NCBI GenBank assembly: GCA_021286855.1
Contig: JAJTBO010000004.1
Span: forward strand, 62,001 to 126,000
Reading direction: 5' to 3'
Origin: Hyphomicrobiales bacterium
GTDB lineage: Bacteria > Pseudomonadota > Alphaproteobacteria > Rhizobiales > Ancalomicrobiaceae
Length of the DNA: 64,000 bases
Part shown: one piece after another, positions 1-9,687 of the stretch
Position numbering within the stretch: position 1 is the first letter of the stretch
How the letters are laid out: each line of letters begins with the position of its first letter
Position numbers and translations under genes: made by a program
Notes under the pieces: generated by a model
Database searches by the model: none
What the model saw: only the letters and a program-made list of their open reading frames with translations
Told to the model about the DNA's origin: nothing

Positions 1-3000
1 CACGGCGTGTAGACGTCGAGCACCGCCGGCGCGTCGGTGTAGTTGAGCATCGCCACGACGTTCTTCAGGAAGTGGCCCTGCAGCGCGGTCGAGGACTGGA
101 CGACGAAGACGTCCGGATGGAACGAGGCGATCAGGCCGAGCTCCTTGCGCTCCTCCTGCTTGCCGTCGTGCGCCTGACCGATTCGGGAGAGATCGGAATC
201 CTGCGCCGTGAAGCTCGCCGTCGAGGCTTGGCCGCCGGTGTTGGAATAGGCGCCGGAGTTCAGCACCACGACCTTGACCGGGGTCCGGCTGGCCAGCAAC
301 CGCGACAGCGCGCCGAAGCCGATGTCGTAGGTCGCGCCGTCGCCGCCCATCGAGACGACGGTCGGCATGCGAAGGAGTTCTTCGGGCGTGAACCGCGACC
401 AGTCGAGGGTGCGGAAATAGGCGTCGTGTTCGTCGGCGTCATAGGCGTCGTCGAGTTCGAGCCGGGCGATGCGGATCGCCTTGACCTCGTCGACATAGTC
501 CGCGCCGAGGCCCTCGAAAATGCCCTTGGCGAGCGGCGGGCTGTCCTGGAACAGGCTGTTCACCCACGGGTCGGTGTAGGGATTGAAGGGCAGGGTCGAG
601 GCGTAGACCGACGAACATCCGGTGGCGTTGGAGATCACGGTCGGCGCCGGGCCCTTGCCGCTCGGGCCGCTCTCCAGATGGTAGAGCCGCTTTTCGAGCA
701 TCGCGGCGACGCCGTCGATGCGGGCGACGCGTTCGGCCGCGTTCGGATCGCCGGCGAGCGCGGCGCGTTTGTCGGCGAGAGCGACGAGGAGATCCTCGAG
801 GTCGCGGATCTGATGGCGGTCGCGGGCCCGGTGCAGGGCGTGGTCGGCGGCGACCACCTGACGGATCGCGGTGACCTCGCCGCAGCCGCGACAGGCGCCG
901 TGGCCGCCGGTCATGGCGTAGTAGTTGGCGTGGTCGAGGATCAGCCGCTTGGTGTCGCCGCCCGGGTTGGTCGCTCCGTCGGTGAAGCGGGCCGGCGTGT
1001 TGGGCAGATGCGACAGGACGTCGAAGCGGATCTGGAGCGTGTCGAGGAGCGCGTCGTCCTGGTCGCGGGCGACGAGCGCGCCGGGACCGCAGACCTCGAC
1101 GCATTCGAGGCAGCCGGAGCACTTCCACGGATCGATCGTCGCCGAGAAGAGGCCGCCGGAGCCCGGTTTCGCCTTTTCGGCCGCGTCGAAGAACGGCCGG
1201 GTGCGGGCGACGGGGAAGGCGGCGAGCGCGGCGACGGTGCGTTTCACGGTGTCGCGCAGAACGGGTTCGTCCTCGCCGAGATCGGCGGCGGCGGTCGCGA
1301 AGAGATCGGCGAGCGCCGGCGATCCGTCGGCGGCGCGCAGCGCCTCTCGGACCGTGACGGCGAGGGCGGGAACCTCGGCGCGCAGGCTCGCCTGCTGCGT
1401 CTCGGTCGCCCCCGACCGGGCGATCGCGGTCAGGATCAGGTCGTGGATCTCGTGGACGGTGTTGGGGATCGCCGCGTCGGGGCAGACCAGCGCGCATTCG
1501 GCGCAGCCGGTGCAGAGGTCGGACATGAACTCCGGCACGGTGCGGCGGAACAGGCCCTTGTCCTTGAAGGCGGCGCTGCCGGCCGGCATGAACAGGCCCG
1601 TGCCCGGCAGGACCGGCGCTTCGGCGATCGTGCCCTCGCGGAACGGCGTGGCGACGACGTCGTCGTAATAGGCCTGATCGAGGAAGGCGGCTTCGCCGAC
1701 CGAGGTGGCGGCGTGTTCGAGCCCGGCGGAGAGCGCCACGGTCCGTCCGGCCGCCTTCGCCGGAGCGGCGTCGGCGTCGAGGAAGGCGGCGGCTTCATAG
1801 TCGACCTTGACGGTCGCGGAGAGGCCGTCGCGGATCACCGCCATGTTGCCCTCGACCACGGCCGCGCCCTTGGCCCCGAACTTCTTGGCGATGAGCTTGC
1901 GCGTCTTGTCGAGGATCGCGTCGGCCGAGGCGCCGCGGGTGACGTGGTCGAGATGGCCGCAGACCGCGCCGATGAAGGCGATGCCCATCATGCGGGTCTC
2001 GAGATCGGCGCGCGGGGCGTGGCGGTGGGCGACGGCGAAGGCGTCGATGACGAAGAAGTCCAGCTTCTTCTCACGGATCGTGCGGCGGGCCTGCGCCGGC
2101 AGGTTCCGCCAGGTCTCCAGCGGCGAGGCGGACGACTGCAGGATGAAGGTGCCGCCGGGGGCGAGGCCGCGCAGCGGATTGGCATGGGCGAACACCTTGT
2201 GGTCGGGCGAGACGACGATCTCGACCTCTTCGAGCTCGGCGTTGGTGATCTTCACCGGCTCGGGCGACAGGGTGATGTAGTAATTCGTCGGCGCGCCGGA
2301 CTTCTCGGAGCCGTATTTCGGCGCGGCCTTCGAATGCAGATCGAGGACGCCGGCGAGAATGTCGGTGAGGAGCTTGCCGGTGGCGATGGTGCCGTAGCCG
2401 CCGACCGAGTGGAAGCGAACGCGGAAGGCGCCCTCGGGCAGGAGCTTCGGATTCTCGCCGACCTCGAGCGCCATCGTCCGCGTCTCCGGATAGGCGGCGG
2501 CGAGCCGGGTCTGCAGCGCGGCGAGGCGCGGCGACGGGGTCTTGGAGAAGAAGGTCGAGCCGAGATAGACGAGCGGCGCGGCGTCCGACTTCTCCATCGC
2601 GTCGTAGGCGGCGACGAGATGGCGCGGCTGCAGGTCGTGCGCGCCGAGGCCGAAGATCGCGGTGGTGACGCGCGGCATGCGGTCGAGCTTCGCCGCGTCG
2701 GCGCGTTCGAGCCCGCGATAGAGCGCCTGGATGACGAGGCCGGTCAGAACGGTCTGATCGGAGCGCTCCAGCACGGTCACGGCCTTCTTGCCGGCGAGCG
2801 CGGCGACCAGCTCGTCCTCCGGGAAGGGCTGCAACAGCTTGATCGAGACGACGCCGACCTTGCGGCCCTGCCGACGCAGATGTTCGGCGACGGCTTCGGC
2901 GTCGTCGGTGACCGAGCCGAGGCCGACGAGGACGGTCTCGGCGTCGTCGCAGGCGAAGGTCTGGACCGGGGCGTAGGTCCGGCCGGTGAGCGCCGAATAT

Positions 3001-4031
3001 TCGGCCATCGCGCGGCGGACGAAGCGCGGCACGTCGGCGGCGAAATGGGTGCGATGGTCGACGCTGCCGGCCTGGAAGTCGGGCTGGTTCTGCACGCCGC
3101 CGGTGAGGCCGGGGTTGTGCGGATCGACAAGCGCCGGGACGCGCTGGCGGGCGCCCTTGGGATGGGCGTTCAGCCATTGACGACGCCAACGGCCGGCGAG
3201 GATCTCGGGCACGAGCGGCAGCGTCGCGGCAAGGCCCGCGCCGGCGTCGTCGGCCTCGATCGCCTCGGCGTTCCCGGCGAGATGGGCGCGCAGCGCCTTG
3301 ATCGCCTCGGCGTCGAAGTCGCCGCGATGGCGGTCGAGCCAGCGGCCGAGTTGGAAGACGCGGCCCTTGGCGCCGAACAGGATCTCCTGCGCCACCGTCG
3401 GCGCGGGGATATGGCCGGCAGGATCGCCGACGAACTCGCGGACGAGATCGTCTTCCGGCATCTGCGCCTCGCAGAGCATGTGGCTGGTGGCGAAGCCGTC
3501 CATGGCGTTGGCGACGGGGATCAACGAATCGGCCGCCACCCGGTAGGAGATGACGGCCAGATCGGCGGCTTCCTGAGGGTTCGATCCGAACAGGATCGTG
3601 TAACCCGCCCCGAGGAGGGCATAGACGTCGTCGTGGCCGGCCATCACGTTGAGCGAATGGCGGGAGACGACGCGGGCGGCGACGTGGAGGACGAAGCCGC
3701 CGACCTTTTTGCCGACCGTGACGTAGTGCGATTCGAGGCCGTAGAGGATGCCTTGGCTCGACGAGGCGTTGGAGACGTATTTGCCGCCGGTCAGCGCCGC
3801 GCCGAGCGCGCCGGACTGGGCCGAGTGTTCGCCTTCCGGCTCGAAGAAGAACGGGTGCTTGCCCCAGACATTGACGCCGCCGCTCGCCCGGAACGCCTCG
3901 AACAGCTCGGATATTTCCGTCGAAGGCGTGATCGGATAGCCGATGACGCCGCCGCAGACTTGGCTCATGACGTGGGCTACGGCGCCATTGCCGTGGATGA
4001 CGGTGGAAATGCCGGGATATTTGATGGTCAT
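1..4031 (-). CDS. nifJ: Pyruvate:ferredoxin (flavodoxin) oxidoreductase, large variant, 3' end outside window
   Basis: Oxidises pyruvate (or another 2-oxoacid) with CoA to acetyl-CoA and CO2, passing electrons to ferredoxin or flavodoxin in the cytoplasm. The start is the ATG at 4029-4031; 1,343 residues are visible and the frame is still open at base 1. Domain I opens with the typical YPITPS-type thiamine-fold segment. A gamma-type domain follows. Two 4Fe-4S motifs lie at C840/C843/C846/C850 and C971/C974/C977/C981. A CRGCGE motif near residue 1047 matches the proximal-cluster cysteines. The thiamine diphosphate motif GGDG is at residues 1229-1232 and is followed by NSGAYSNTGG. Canonical PFORs are about 1,170-1,230 residues with GDG near 960, so this is a longer form, including about 80 extra residues between the two ferredoxin clusters. 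The family is clear; the exact 2-oxoacid and physiological role (electron supply to nitrogenase, or fermentation) are inferred. Confidence 0.93.
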   Translation of the reverse strand, partial: MTIKYPGISTVIHGNGAVAHVMSQVCGGVIGYPITPSTEISELFEAFRASGGVNVWGKHPFFFEPEGEHSAQSGALGAALTGGKYVSNASSSQGILYGLESHYVTVGKKVGGFVLHVAARVVSRHSLNVMAGHDDVYALLGAGYTILFGSNPQEAADLAVISYRVAADSLIPVANAMDGFATSHMLCEAQMPEDDLVREFVGDPAGHIPAPTVAQEILFGAKGRVFQLGRWLDRHRGDFDAEAIKALRAHLAGNAEAIEADDAGAGLAATLPLVPEILAGRWRRQWLNAHPKGARQRVPALVDPHNPGLTGGVQNQPDFQAGSVDHRTHFAADVPRFVRRAMAEYSALTGRTYAPVQTFACDDAETVLVGLGSVTDDAEAVAEHLRRQGRKVGVVSIKLLQPFPEDELVAALAGKKAVTVLERSDQTVLTGLVIQALYRGLERADAAKLDRMPRVTTAIFGLGAHDLQPRHLVAAYDAMEKSDAAPLVYLGSTFFSKTPSPRLAALQTRLAAAYPETRTMALEVGENPKLLPEGAFRVRFHSVGGYGTIATGKLLTDILAGVLDLHSKAAPKYGSEKSGAPTNYYITLSPEPVKITNAELEEVEIVVSPDHKVFAHANPLRGLAPGGTFILQSSASPLETWRNLPAQARRTIREKKLDFFVIDAFAVAHRHAPRADLETRMMGIAFIGAVCGHLDHVTRGASADAILDKTRKLIAKKFGAKGAAVVEGNMAVIRDGLSATVKVDYEAAAFLDADAAPAKAAGRTVALSAGLEHAATSVGEAAFLDQAYYDDVVATPFREGTIAEAPVLPGTGLFMPAGSAAFKDKGLFRRTVPEFMSDLCTGCAECALVCPDAAIPNTVHEIHDLILTAIARSGATETQQASLRAEVPALAVTVREALRAADGSPALADLFATAAADLGEDEPVLRDTVKRTVAALAAFPVARTRPFFDAAEKAKPGSGGLFSATIDPWKCSGCLECVEVCGPGALVARDQDDALLDTLQIRFDVLSHLPNTPARFTDGATNPGGDTKRLILDHANYYAMTGGHGACRGCGEVTAIRQVVAADHALHRARDRHQIRDLEDLLVALADKRAALAGDPNAAERVARIDGVAAMLEKRLYHLESGPSGKGPAPTVISNATGCSSVYASTLPFNPYTDPWVNSLFQDSPPLAKGIFEGLGADYVDEVKAIRIARLELDDAYDADEHDAYFRTLDWSRFTPEELLRMPTVVSMGGDGATYDIGFGALSRLLASRTPVKVVVLNSGAYSNTGGQASTASFTAQDSDLSRIGQAHDGKQEERKELGLIASFHPDVFVVQSSTALQGHFLKNVVAMLNYTDAPAVLDVYTP

Positions 4032-4409
4032 GGGGCGCGTCCGTCGAACTCGTGGGAGGCTTCACCGACGCGCAGACCGCGCCGCATTCGCCACGGCGGC
4101 CTCACAATAGCCTCTTACGACCTAAGACATAATACGTTCGAACACGTCACTTACTCTACCTACGTCAATCACGGCCGCGTGATTTCGTATTCGATCGATC
4201 TTATTGCAGTGCAACAGGCGCGTGCGGCGCGAATTTCTGCTGTGCAATGCAGCAAACATTTCTGTATCCATTGAAGCCCAGGTCGTCATTCCTTTTGCGG
4301 CGAAGGACTGTTCGCCGCATCGGACGCGCCAAGACGATGATTTATTCGGTTCAGATTCTCGTCGCACCGGTCGATGCGGCGATCGGCGCGCGCGAGGGGG
4401 CGATGGCGC
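4032..4409. other. Intergenic region, probable PFOR promoter
   Basis: There is no convincing gene here. The stretch at 4110-4270 is clearly richer in A+T than its surroundings and lies upstream of the PFOR start. It contains the near-perfect palindrome TTGCAGTGCAA (4204-4214) and a second imperfect one, TGCTGTGCAATGCAGCA (4238-4254), sharing the TGCAA core. No FNR box (TTGAT-N4-ATCAA) was seen. These are operator candidates only. Confidence 0.4.
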
Positions 4410-5645
4410 TCAGGCCGCCGCCGCTTCCGGCCGCCGCGCGATCCGCGCCAGCACCAGCGCCGCGGCGAGCGCCGACAGCGACGCCATGATCGCGAGCCAC
4501 AACGCCGCGGTGACGCCGGCATGGTCGATCACCGTCGAGAAGATCGCCGGCGATGCGGCGAACACCAGATTCTGCGGCAGGCTCATCCGTCCCATCAGGC
4601 TGCCATAGGCGGTCGCGCCGAAGAGATGGAGCGGCAGGGTGACGCGCAGCACCGCGAGGATGCCGTTGGCGCCGCTCCACACCACGATGAAGATCCAGGC
4701 GCTGGTCAAGACGTCGAGCGGGGAGCCGAGCAGGGCCAACATCGGCGCCAGGACCGCGATGCACAGGCCGGTCATGGTGATCGGGTCGACCCGTCGTCCC
4801 ACGGCGAGCTCGAGCGAACGGGCGACGAGCGTCGCCGCGCCGCTGGCGGCGGCGATCCGCACGGCGGCGTCGTGACCGAGACCGAAGGATTCGAACATCG
4901 AGATGATGTGCAGCGGCAGGCCCCAGGAGGTGAAGCCCTGGGCTGTGAAGGCGACGACCATGGCGACGATCGCCGCCGTGCGACGACCGCGGCTCATGCG
5001 AACGCCGCCGCCGTCCACCGTCTTCGCCGGTTCGGTCGGTTCGGCGGGCGCTGCGACGATCGCCCGGTCGCTCCAACGCAGGCTCATCCAGACCTGCAAC
5101 GGCAGGACCAGAACCAACTCCAACAGACCATAGGCGGCGACCGCGCCCTTCCAGCCGAGTCGCGCCTCGAGCCAGGCCGTCGCCGGCCAGAACAGCGTCG
5201 GCGCGAAGCCGACCAGCAGGGCCAGAAGGCCGATCCCCATCCGCGCGCGGGCGCCGACGGTCCGGGTCAGGAAGGTGTTGACGGCCAAGGTCAGGCCGAA
5301 CCCCATCGCCACCCCGAACAGCGCCCAGGCGACCCACCAGGTCGTCACGCACGGCCACGCGGCGAAGAGGAGATGGCCGACGCCGATCGTCAGGGGGGCG
5401 ACCGGCAGGAAGGGAGCCGCGCCCCACCGGTCGAACAGCCGGCCGGCGGTCGGCGAGACCAGGCCGCCGATCGCCACCATGACGGTGACGCCGAGATAGA
5501 TCGTCGTCGCCGAGAAGCCGAGCTCGCGCCCGAGCGCGCCGGCGATCACCGACGGCAGGTAATAGGTGCTGCCCCAGCCGACGATCTGGCCGAGCGCCAG
5601 AGCAGGCAGGAGCACGACGTCGGAGGGAGGAGAGCGGCGCGGCAT
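4410..5645 (-). CDS. MFS transporter
   Basis: A 411-residue inner-membrane permease of the major facilitator superfamily. It has about 12 hydrophobic helices, a G-x-L-x-D-R-W-G type loop after helix 2 (LFDRWG, the MFS motif A region) and a cytoplasmic loop between helices 6 and 7 rich in Pro/Glu/Lys. The N-terminus (GQIVGWGSTYYLPSVI) resembles the MFS subgroup related to oxalate/formate-like and CynX-like permeases. The substrate cannot be deduced. I start at the ATG at 5643-5645, because the open frame upstream is low-complexity Arg/Pro-rich sequence typical of non-coding DNA. It is transcribed toward the PFOR gene but 378 nt away, so co-transcription is uncertain. Confidence 0.85.
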   Translation of the reverse strand: MPRRSPPSDVVLLPALALGQIVGWGSTYYLPSVIAGALGRELGFSATTIYLGVTVMVAIGGLVSPTAGRLFDRWGAAPFLPVAPLTIGVGHLLFAAWPCVTTWWVAWALFGVAMGFGLTLAVNTFLTRTVGARARMGIGLLALLVGFAPTLFWPATAWLEARLGWKGAVAAYGLLELVLVLPLQVWMSLRWSDRAIVAAPAEPTEPAKTVDGGGVRMSRGRRTAAIVAMVVAFTAQGFTSWGLPLHIISMFESFGLGHDAAVRIAAASGAATLVARSLELAVGRRVDPITMTGLCIAVLAPMLALLGSPLDVLTSAWIFIVVWSGANGILAVLRVTLPLHLFGATAYGSLMGRMSLPQNLVFAASPAIFSTVIDHAGVTAALWLAIMASLSALAAALVLARIARRPEAAAA

Positions 5646-6080
5646 GACGATCGAAGCATGAGAGCGAAGGATCGACGCTTCGCCCGGATTTGCGGTCGAA
5701 TCTGGGCGAAGGCTCCGTCGTTCGCGGCGGGGCAGACATGCCTTCGGCGCGACCCGACGTCGCGCCGAAGGCGGCGGCGACCGTCGCGACGCCCTCACAC
5801 GCCGAACCTCGCGCCGGCGTCGAGGTTGACCATGACCGAACCGGGCGAGACGATGGGGTGGATTCGTGCCTCGGCGGCGGGTTCGGAACCGTTCTGGAAG
5901 GGGAAACGGCGCGGTCTCGACAGGTGTCCGCGCAAAGTCATATGATGACTTGACGTGAGAGCCGCGACATCGACCCGGTCGTCGACGGGAGCGGACCTTC
6001 GGCCGGCGATTCCTTTTCCTCTCCCTTCCCTTCCCTTCCCTTCCCTTCCCTTCCCTTCCCTTCCGCGAGTGGAGACAACC
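5646..6080. other. Divergent intergenic region between MFS and ppc
   Basis: No gene is seen. It holds a perfect 13-bp inverted repeat (CCTTCGGCGCGAC at 5741-5753 with GTCGCGCCGAAGG at 5759-5771). It also holds the operator-like palindrome AAGTCATATGATGACTT (5935-5951), about 130 nt before ppc. The promoters of both flanking genes should lie here. The pentanucleotide tract at its right end is listed separately. Confidence 0.4.
6026..6064 (+). repeat. (TTCCC)n simple sequence repeat, 7.8 copies, in the ppc leader
   Basis: Seven perfect TTCCC units plus a partial eighth end 16 nt before the ppc start codon, immediately upstream of the ribosome-binding region (GTGGAGACA). The strand is pure polypyrimidine. 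Copy number of such tracts can change by slipped-strand mispairing, which would alter the spacing between promoter and start region. Confidence 0.9.
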
Positions 6081-8840
6081 ATGGCGCCTTCCAGCAACTC
6101 CACCGCGTCCGAGGCCGACAAGGATCGGCCGCTCTATGACGACATTCGGCTTCTCGGCCAGATTCTCGGCGACATCGTCCGCGAACAGGAGGGCGAGGCC
6201 GTCTTCGAGATCGTCGAGGTGATCCGACGACTTTCGGTCGCCTATCGGCGCGACGCCGACGTCGCGGCGGGGCGGGAGCTCGAAACCCTGCTCGAGCGGC
6301 TGAGCGTGCCGGAGGCGGTGTCGGTGATCCGCGCCTTCACCTATTTCTCGCATCTCGCCAATCTCGCCGAGGACCGCCACCATCTGCGCCGCCGCGCCGT
6401 CCACCACGCCCGCGGCGACCACCACGCCGGCAGCCTGGAGAAGGCCTTCGATCGGCTGCGCGACGCCGGGGTCGAGAGCCGGACGATCGTCCGCGCGCTC
6501 GAGACGGCCCGCGTCTCGCCGGTTCTGACCGCGCATCCGACCGAGGTGCAGCGTCACTCCATCCTCGAGGCGGAGCGGGCGATCGCGCAGCTCCTTCGCG
6601 AGCGGGACGATCTGGTTACGCCGCGCGACCGAACCGCCAACGAGACGGCGATCCGCGTCCATGTCACCCAGCTCTGGCAGACGCGGATCCTGCGCTTCGT
6701 CAAGCTCACCGTCGAAGACGAGATCGAGAACGCGCTCGGCTACTACCGTTCGACCTTCCTGAAGGAGATCCCGGCGCTCTACGCCGATCTCGAGGCCGAG
6801 CTCGACGGGCGTGTCGCGCCGTTCTTTCGGATGGGCAACTGGATCGGCGGCGATCGCGACGGCAATCCCAACGTGACGGCGAAGACGCTGGAGACGGCGG
6901 TGCGCCGGCACGCCGAAGTGGCGCTGCGCCATCATCTTTCGCAGATCCACGAACTCGGGCGCGACCTGTCGGTGTCGGCGATGCTGGTGGAACAGACGGC
7001 GGAGCTGAAGGCGCTCGCCGAAGCCTCGCCGGACGTGAGCGCGCAACGCCGCGACGAGCCCTATCGACGCGCCCTGATCGGCGTCTACGCCCGCGTCGCG
7101 GCGAGCCTGGCCAAACTCTGCGGGGCGCGCGGCGAGCGCGACGCGGTGGCGGCGGCGGCGCCTTACGCGGCGGCGAGCGAGCTCCTGCGGGACCTCAGGA
7201 TCGTCGAGGACTCGCTGACCCGCAACCACGGCGCGGCGCTCGCCCGGCTGCGGGTGGCGCCGGTGATCCGCGCCGTCGAAGTGTTCGGCTTCCATCTGGC
7301 GACGACCGATCTCAGGCAATCCTCCGATCAGCACGAACTGGTCGTCGCCGAACTCCTGGCGCAGGCGCGGGTCGAGAGCGACTATCGCTCGCTCGACGAG
7401 GCGGCGCGGCAGGCGCTGCTCCTCCGGCTCCTCGGCGAGCCGCGGCCGCTGCGCGTTCCGTCGGTCGCCTATTCGCAGCTGACGACCGACGAGCTGGCGG
7501 TGTTCGAGACGGCGCGGCGGATCCGCGAGGACTTCGGGGCGGAAGCGATCCGCCATTACATCATCAGCCACACCGAGACGGTCTCGGATCTCCTCGAAGT
7601 GCTCCTGCTGCAGAAGGAATGCGGCCTCGTCACCGGCCCGATCGCGGCGGGCGAGACGGCGAAGGTCGATCTGATCGTGACGCCGCTGTTCGAGACCATC
7701 GACGACCTGCGCGCCGCCGAACCGATCATGCGCGCCTTCTGGGACCTGCCCGGCGTCGAGGCGACGCTGCGCGCCTCGGGCGGCGAGCAGGACGTCATGC
7801 TCGGCTATTCCGACAGCAACAAGGACGGCGGCTATCTCACCTCGACCTGGGAGCTCTATCGCAGCTCGACGGCGCTGGCGCGGCTGTTCGAGGCGAAGCC
7901 CGGCGTCACCCTGCGCCTCTTCCACGGCCGCGGCGGCGCGGTCGGGCGCGGCGGCGGGCCGTCGTTCGAGGCGATCGTGGCGCAGCCGCCCGGCACCGTG
8001 AAGGGGCAGATCCGCCTGACCGAGCAGGGCGAAGTGATCAACGCCAAATACGCCAATCCTGAGATCGGCCGGCGCAACCTGGAGACGCTGATGTCGGCGG
8101 CCTTGGCGGCGACCTTCCTGCAACGCTCGGAAAAGGCCCCGCCGCGCTTCTTCGAGATCGCCGAGAAGCTGTCGGAGGCGAGCCGTCGCGCCTATCGGGC
8201 GCTGGTCTACGAGACGCCGGGCTTCACCGACTATTTCTTCGCCGCGACGCCGATCGCCGAGATCGCGCAGTTGAACATCGGCTCGCGCCCCGCCTCGCGC
8301 AAGGCGACGCGGGCGATCGAAGACCTGCGCGCCATCCCCTGGGGCTTCTCCTGGGGTCAGGCGCGCGTGACGCTGCCGGGCTGGTACGGCTTCGGTTCGG
8401 CGATCGAGGCGCTGGTGGCGAAGGAGGGCGAGGACGCCTGGCGGACGTTGCGCGAAATGTGGGCCGACTGGCCCTTCTTCCACACGCTGATCTCGAACAT
8501 GGACATGGTGTTGGCCAAGGCCGATCTCGCGGTGGCGCGCCGCTACGCCGACCTCGTGCCGGACCGCGACCTCGCCGAGCGCGTCTTCGCGACGATCGAG
8601 GCGGAGTGGCATCGGACGATCGCGGCGCTCGAGGCGATCACCGGCGCGACGTCGCGGCTCGCCGAGAACCCGACGCTGGCGCGGTCGATCGCCCATCGCT
8701 TCGCCTATATCGCGCCGCTGAACCACCTCCAGGTCGAGCTTCTGAAGCGTTGGCGCAAGGGACAGACGGAGGAGAAGACGCAGCGCGGCATCCTGATCTC
8801 GATCAACGGCATCGCGGCCGGCCTGCGCAACACCGGTTGA
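6081..8840 (+). CDS. ppc: Phosphoenolpyruvate carboxylase
   Basis: Carboxylates PEP with bicarbonate to oxaloacetate, replenishing the TCA cycle; cytoplasmic homotetramer in the family. The 919 residues are a normal length for the bacterial enzyme. Visible signatures are the catalytic-His region TAHPTE (H152), [15 protein letters not shown], the PEPC motif [11 protein letters not shown], the glycine-rich [12 protein letters not shown] loop, [10 protein letters not shown], and a conserved C-terminus ending NTG, whose carboxylate takes part in allosteric binding in this family. The start is the ATG at 6081 after GTGGAGAC. The open frame extends further upstream, but only through the TTCCC repeat and adjacent non-coding-like sequence. 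It is monocistronic by spacing. Confidence 0.97.
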   Translation: MAPSSNSTASEADKDRPLYDDIRLLGQILGDIVREQEGEAVFEIVEVIRRLSVAYRRDADVAAGRELETLLERLSVPEAVSVIRAFTYFSHLANLAEDRHHLRRRAVHHARGDHHAGSLEKAFDRLRDAGVESRTIVRALETARVSPVLTAHPTEVQRHSILEAERAIAQLLRERDDLVTPRDRTANETAIRVHVTQLWQTRILRFVKLTVEDEIENALGYYRSTFLKEIPALYADLEAELDGRVAPFFRMGNWIGGDRDGNPNVTAKTLETAVRRHAEVALRHHLSQIHELGRDLSVSAMLVEQTAELKALAEASPDVSAQRRDEPYRRALIGVYARVAASLAKLCGARGERDAVAAAAPYAAASELLRDLRIVEDSLTRNHGAALARLRVAPVIRAVEVFGFHLATTDLRQSSDQHELVVAELLAQARVESDYRSLDEAARQALLLRLLGEPRPLRVPSVAYSQLTTDELAVFETARRIREDFGAEAIRHYIISHTETVSDLLEVLLLQKECGLVTGPIAAGETAKVDLIVTPLFETIDDLRAAEPIMRAFWDLPGVEATLRASGGEQDVMLGYSDSNKDGGYLTSTWELYRSSTALARLFEAKPGVTLRLFHGRGGAVGRGGGPSFEAIVAQPPGTVKGQIRLTEQGEVINAKYANPEIGRRNLETLMSAALAATFLQRSEKAPPRFFEIAEKLSEASRRAYRALVYETPGFTDYFFAATPIAEIAQLNIGSRPASRKATRAIEDLRAIPWGFSWGQARVTLPGWYGFGSAIEALVAKEGEDAWRTLREMWADWPFFHTLISNMDMVLAKADLAVARRYADLVPDRDLAERVFATIEAEWHRTIAALEAITGATSRLAENPTLARSIAHRFAYIAPLNHLQVELLKRWRKGQTEEKTQRGILISINGIAAGLRNTG

Positions 8841-8853
8841 CCGGCCGGCCGGA

Positions 8854-8925
8854 CGAGGCGGGGCGACTTTCCGCCTCGCCCACCGGGACAACTCGGCCTC
8901 CGCAGAAGACCGAGTTGTCTCGGTG
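8854..8925 (+). terminator. Tandem hairpins after ppc, probable terminator
   Basis: Two inverted repeats follow the ppc stop. CGAGGCGG (8854-8861) pairs with CCGCCTCG (8871-8878). A 16-nt arm at 8881-8896 pairs with 8910-8925 with one mismatch. There is no T-run, so the terminator role is inferred from position and strength. Confidence 0.55.
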
Positions 8926-9050
8926 GGCGATCGAGGGGCGGAAGGTCGTGTCGGCGCCACGGCGCGCCCTTCGGAAGCGCGACGAAATCCCTTCGAGGGG
9001 AGGTCGAGAGGAAGTGGCGGTGAGCGCAGTCGGCGGCGAACTGGTCTCGG

Positions 9051-9232
9051 AATTCCCTGCTTTCAGGGAATTTGCAGGGAACGCTTGTTGATTCTATCGC
9101 GTGAGGGCCGAATAGGCGATTCAAACCTCATTTTCTTCAAGGGGATAGAGAGGAAACTCTCTGTCGCCCGAACAGGGAATCTCCCCGGGTTTCAGGGACC
9201 GTGAAGTGCGACGATTACTCGGAGCAGGGAAG
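9051..9232 (+). repeat. Cluster of CAGGGAA repeats
   Basis: CAGGGAA occurs at 9064-9070, 9075-9081, 9174-9180 and 9226-9232, with CAGGGAC at 9194. The first copy forms a perfect 9-bp hairpin with AATTCCCTG at 9051-9059 (loop CTTT). No gene is present between ppc and the insertion sequence, so this is an intergenic repeat patch of unknown role. Confidence 0.6.
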
Positions 9233-9364
9233 GGGAGAAATCGGCCGACACGGTGTCGTCGACGGTGCCAAAGAAACGGTACCTCGGCTCGATGCCAGTG
9301 ATCCACCCCCATCGAAGTGGTCCATCCCGATGTATGTCTACGGACAGCGAGGAAGGACCATCCG

Positions 9365-9643
9365 ATGCCGAGAAAGCGTCATCAACCGGAAGAGATCATC
9401 GCCAAGCTGCGTCAGGTCGACGTACTGATCGGCCAGGGGAGCCCCGTCGTGGACGCGGTTCGGGCGATCGGCGTGACCACGCTCACCTACTATCGCTGGC
9501 GGCGTGAATTCGGCGGGCTGAAGTCTGATCAGGTCCGCAAGCTCAAGGACCTGGAGGCGGAGAACGTGCGGCTGCGGAAAGCCGTCGCCGATCTGACCCT
9601 CGATAAGCTCATCTTGGCGGAGGCAGCAAAGGGAAACTTCTGA
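9365..9643 (+). CDS. IS3-family transposase OrfA
   Basis: A 92-residue DNA-binding protein with an N-terminal helix-turn-helix (start MPRKRHQPEEII, containing TTLTYYRWRREFGG) and a C-terminal leucine-zipper helix (LKDLEAENVRLRKAVADL) used for multimerisation in IS3 elements. Near its end, GGGAAAC (9631-9637) lies in the 0-frame register G GGA AAC, a classical -1 slippery heptamer. It allows fusion to OrfB, which is open in that frame from 9607. OrfA alone ends at the TGA at 9641-9643. It acts as the terminal-inverted-repeat-binding part of the OrfAB transposase. Confidence 0.92.
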   Translation: MPRKRHQPEEIIAKLRQVDVLIGQGSPVVDAVRAIGVTTLTYYRWRREFGGLKSDQVRKLKDLEAENVRLRKAVADLTLDKLILAEAAKGNF

Positions 9644-9687
9644 GCCCCGCGCGTCGCCGTGCCTGCATCGATCACGTTCGATCGACG

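Noticed and set aside
72-4274. A 1,400-codon open frame on the + strand across the PFOR gene
   Set aside because: It is antisense to a gene with intact iron-sulfur and thiamine motifs in frame, and its product is an Arg/Gly/Ala-rich shadow with no family features; long antisense frames are expected at this G+C content.
6026-6064. CRISPR array
   Set aside because: The only strong tandem repeat is a 5-nt microsatellite without spacers; no CRISPR-type repeats or cas genes were seen in the window.
5646-8960. The long leftward open frame running from ppc into the MFS gene
   Set aside because: Upstream of 5645 it is antisense to PEP carboxylase and consists of Arg-rich low-information sequence and the translated pentanucleotide repeat; only the MFS part is real.
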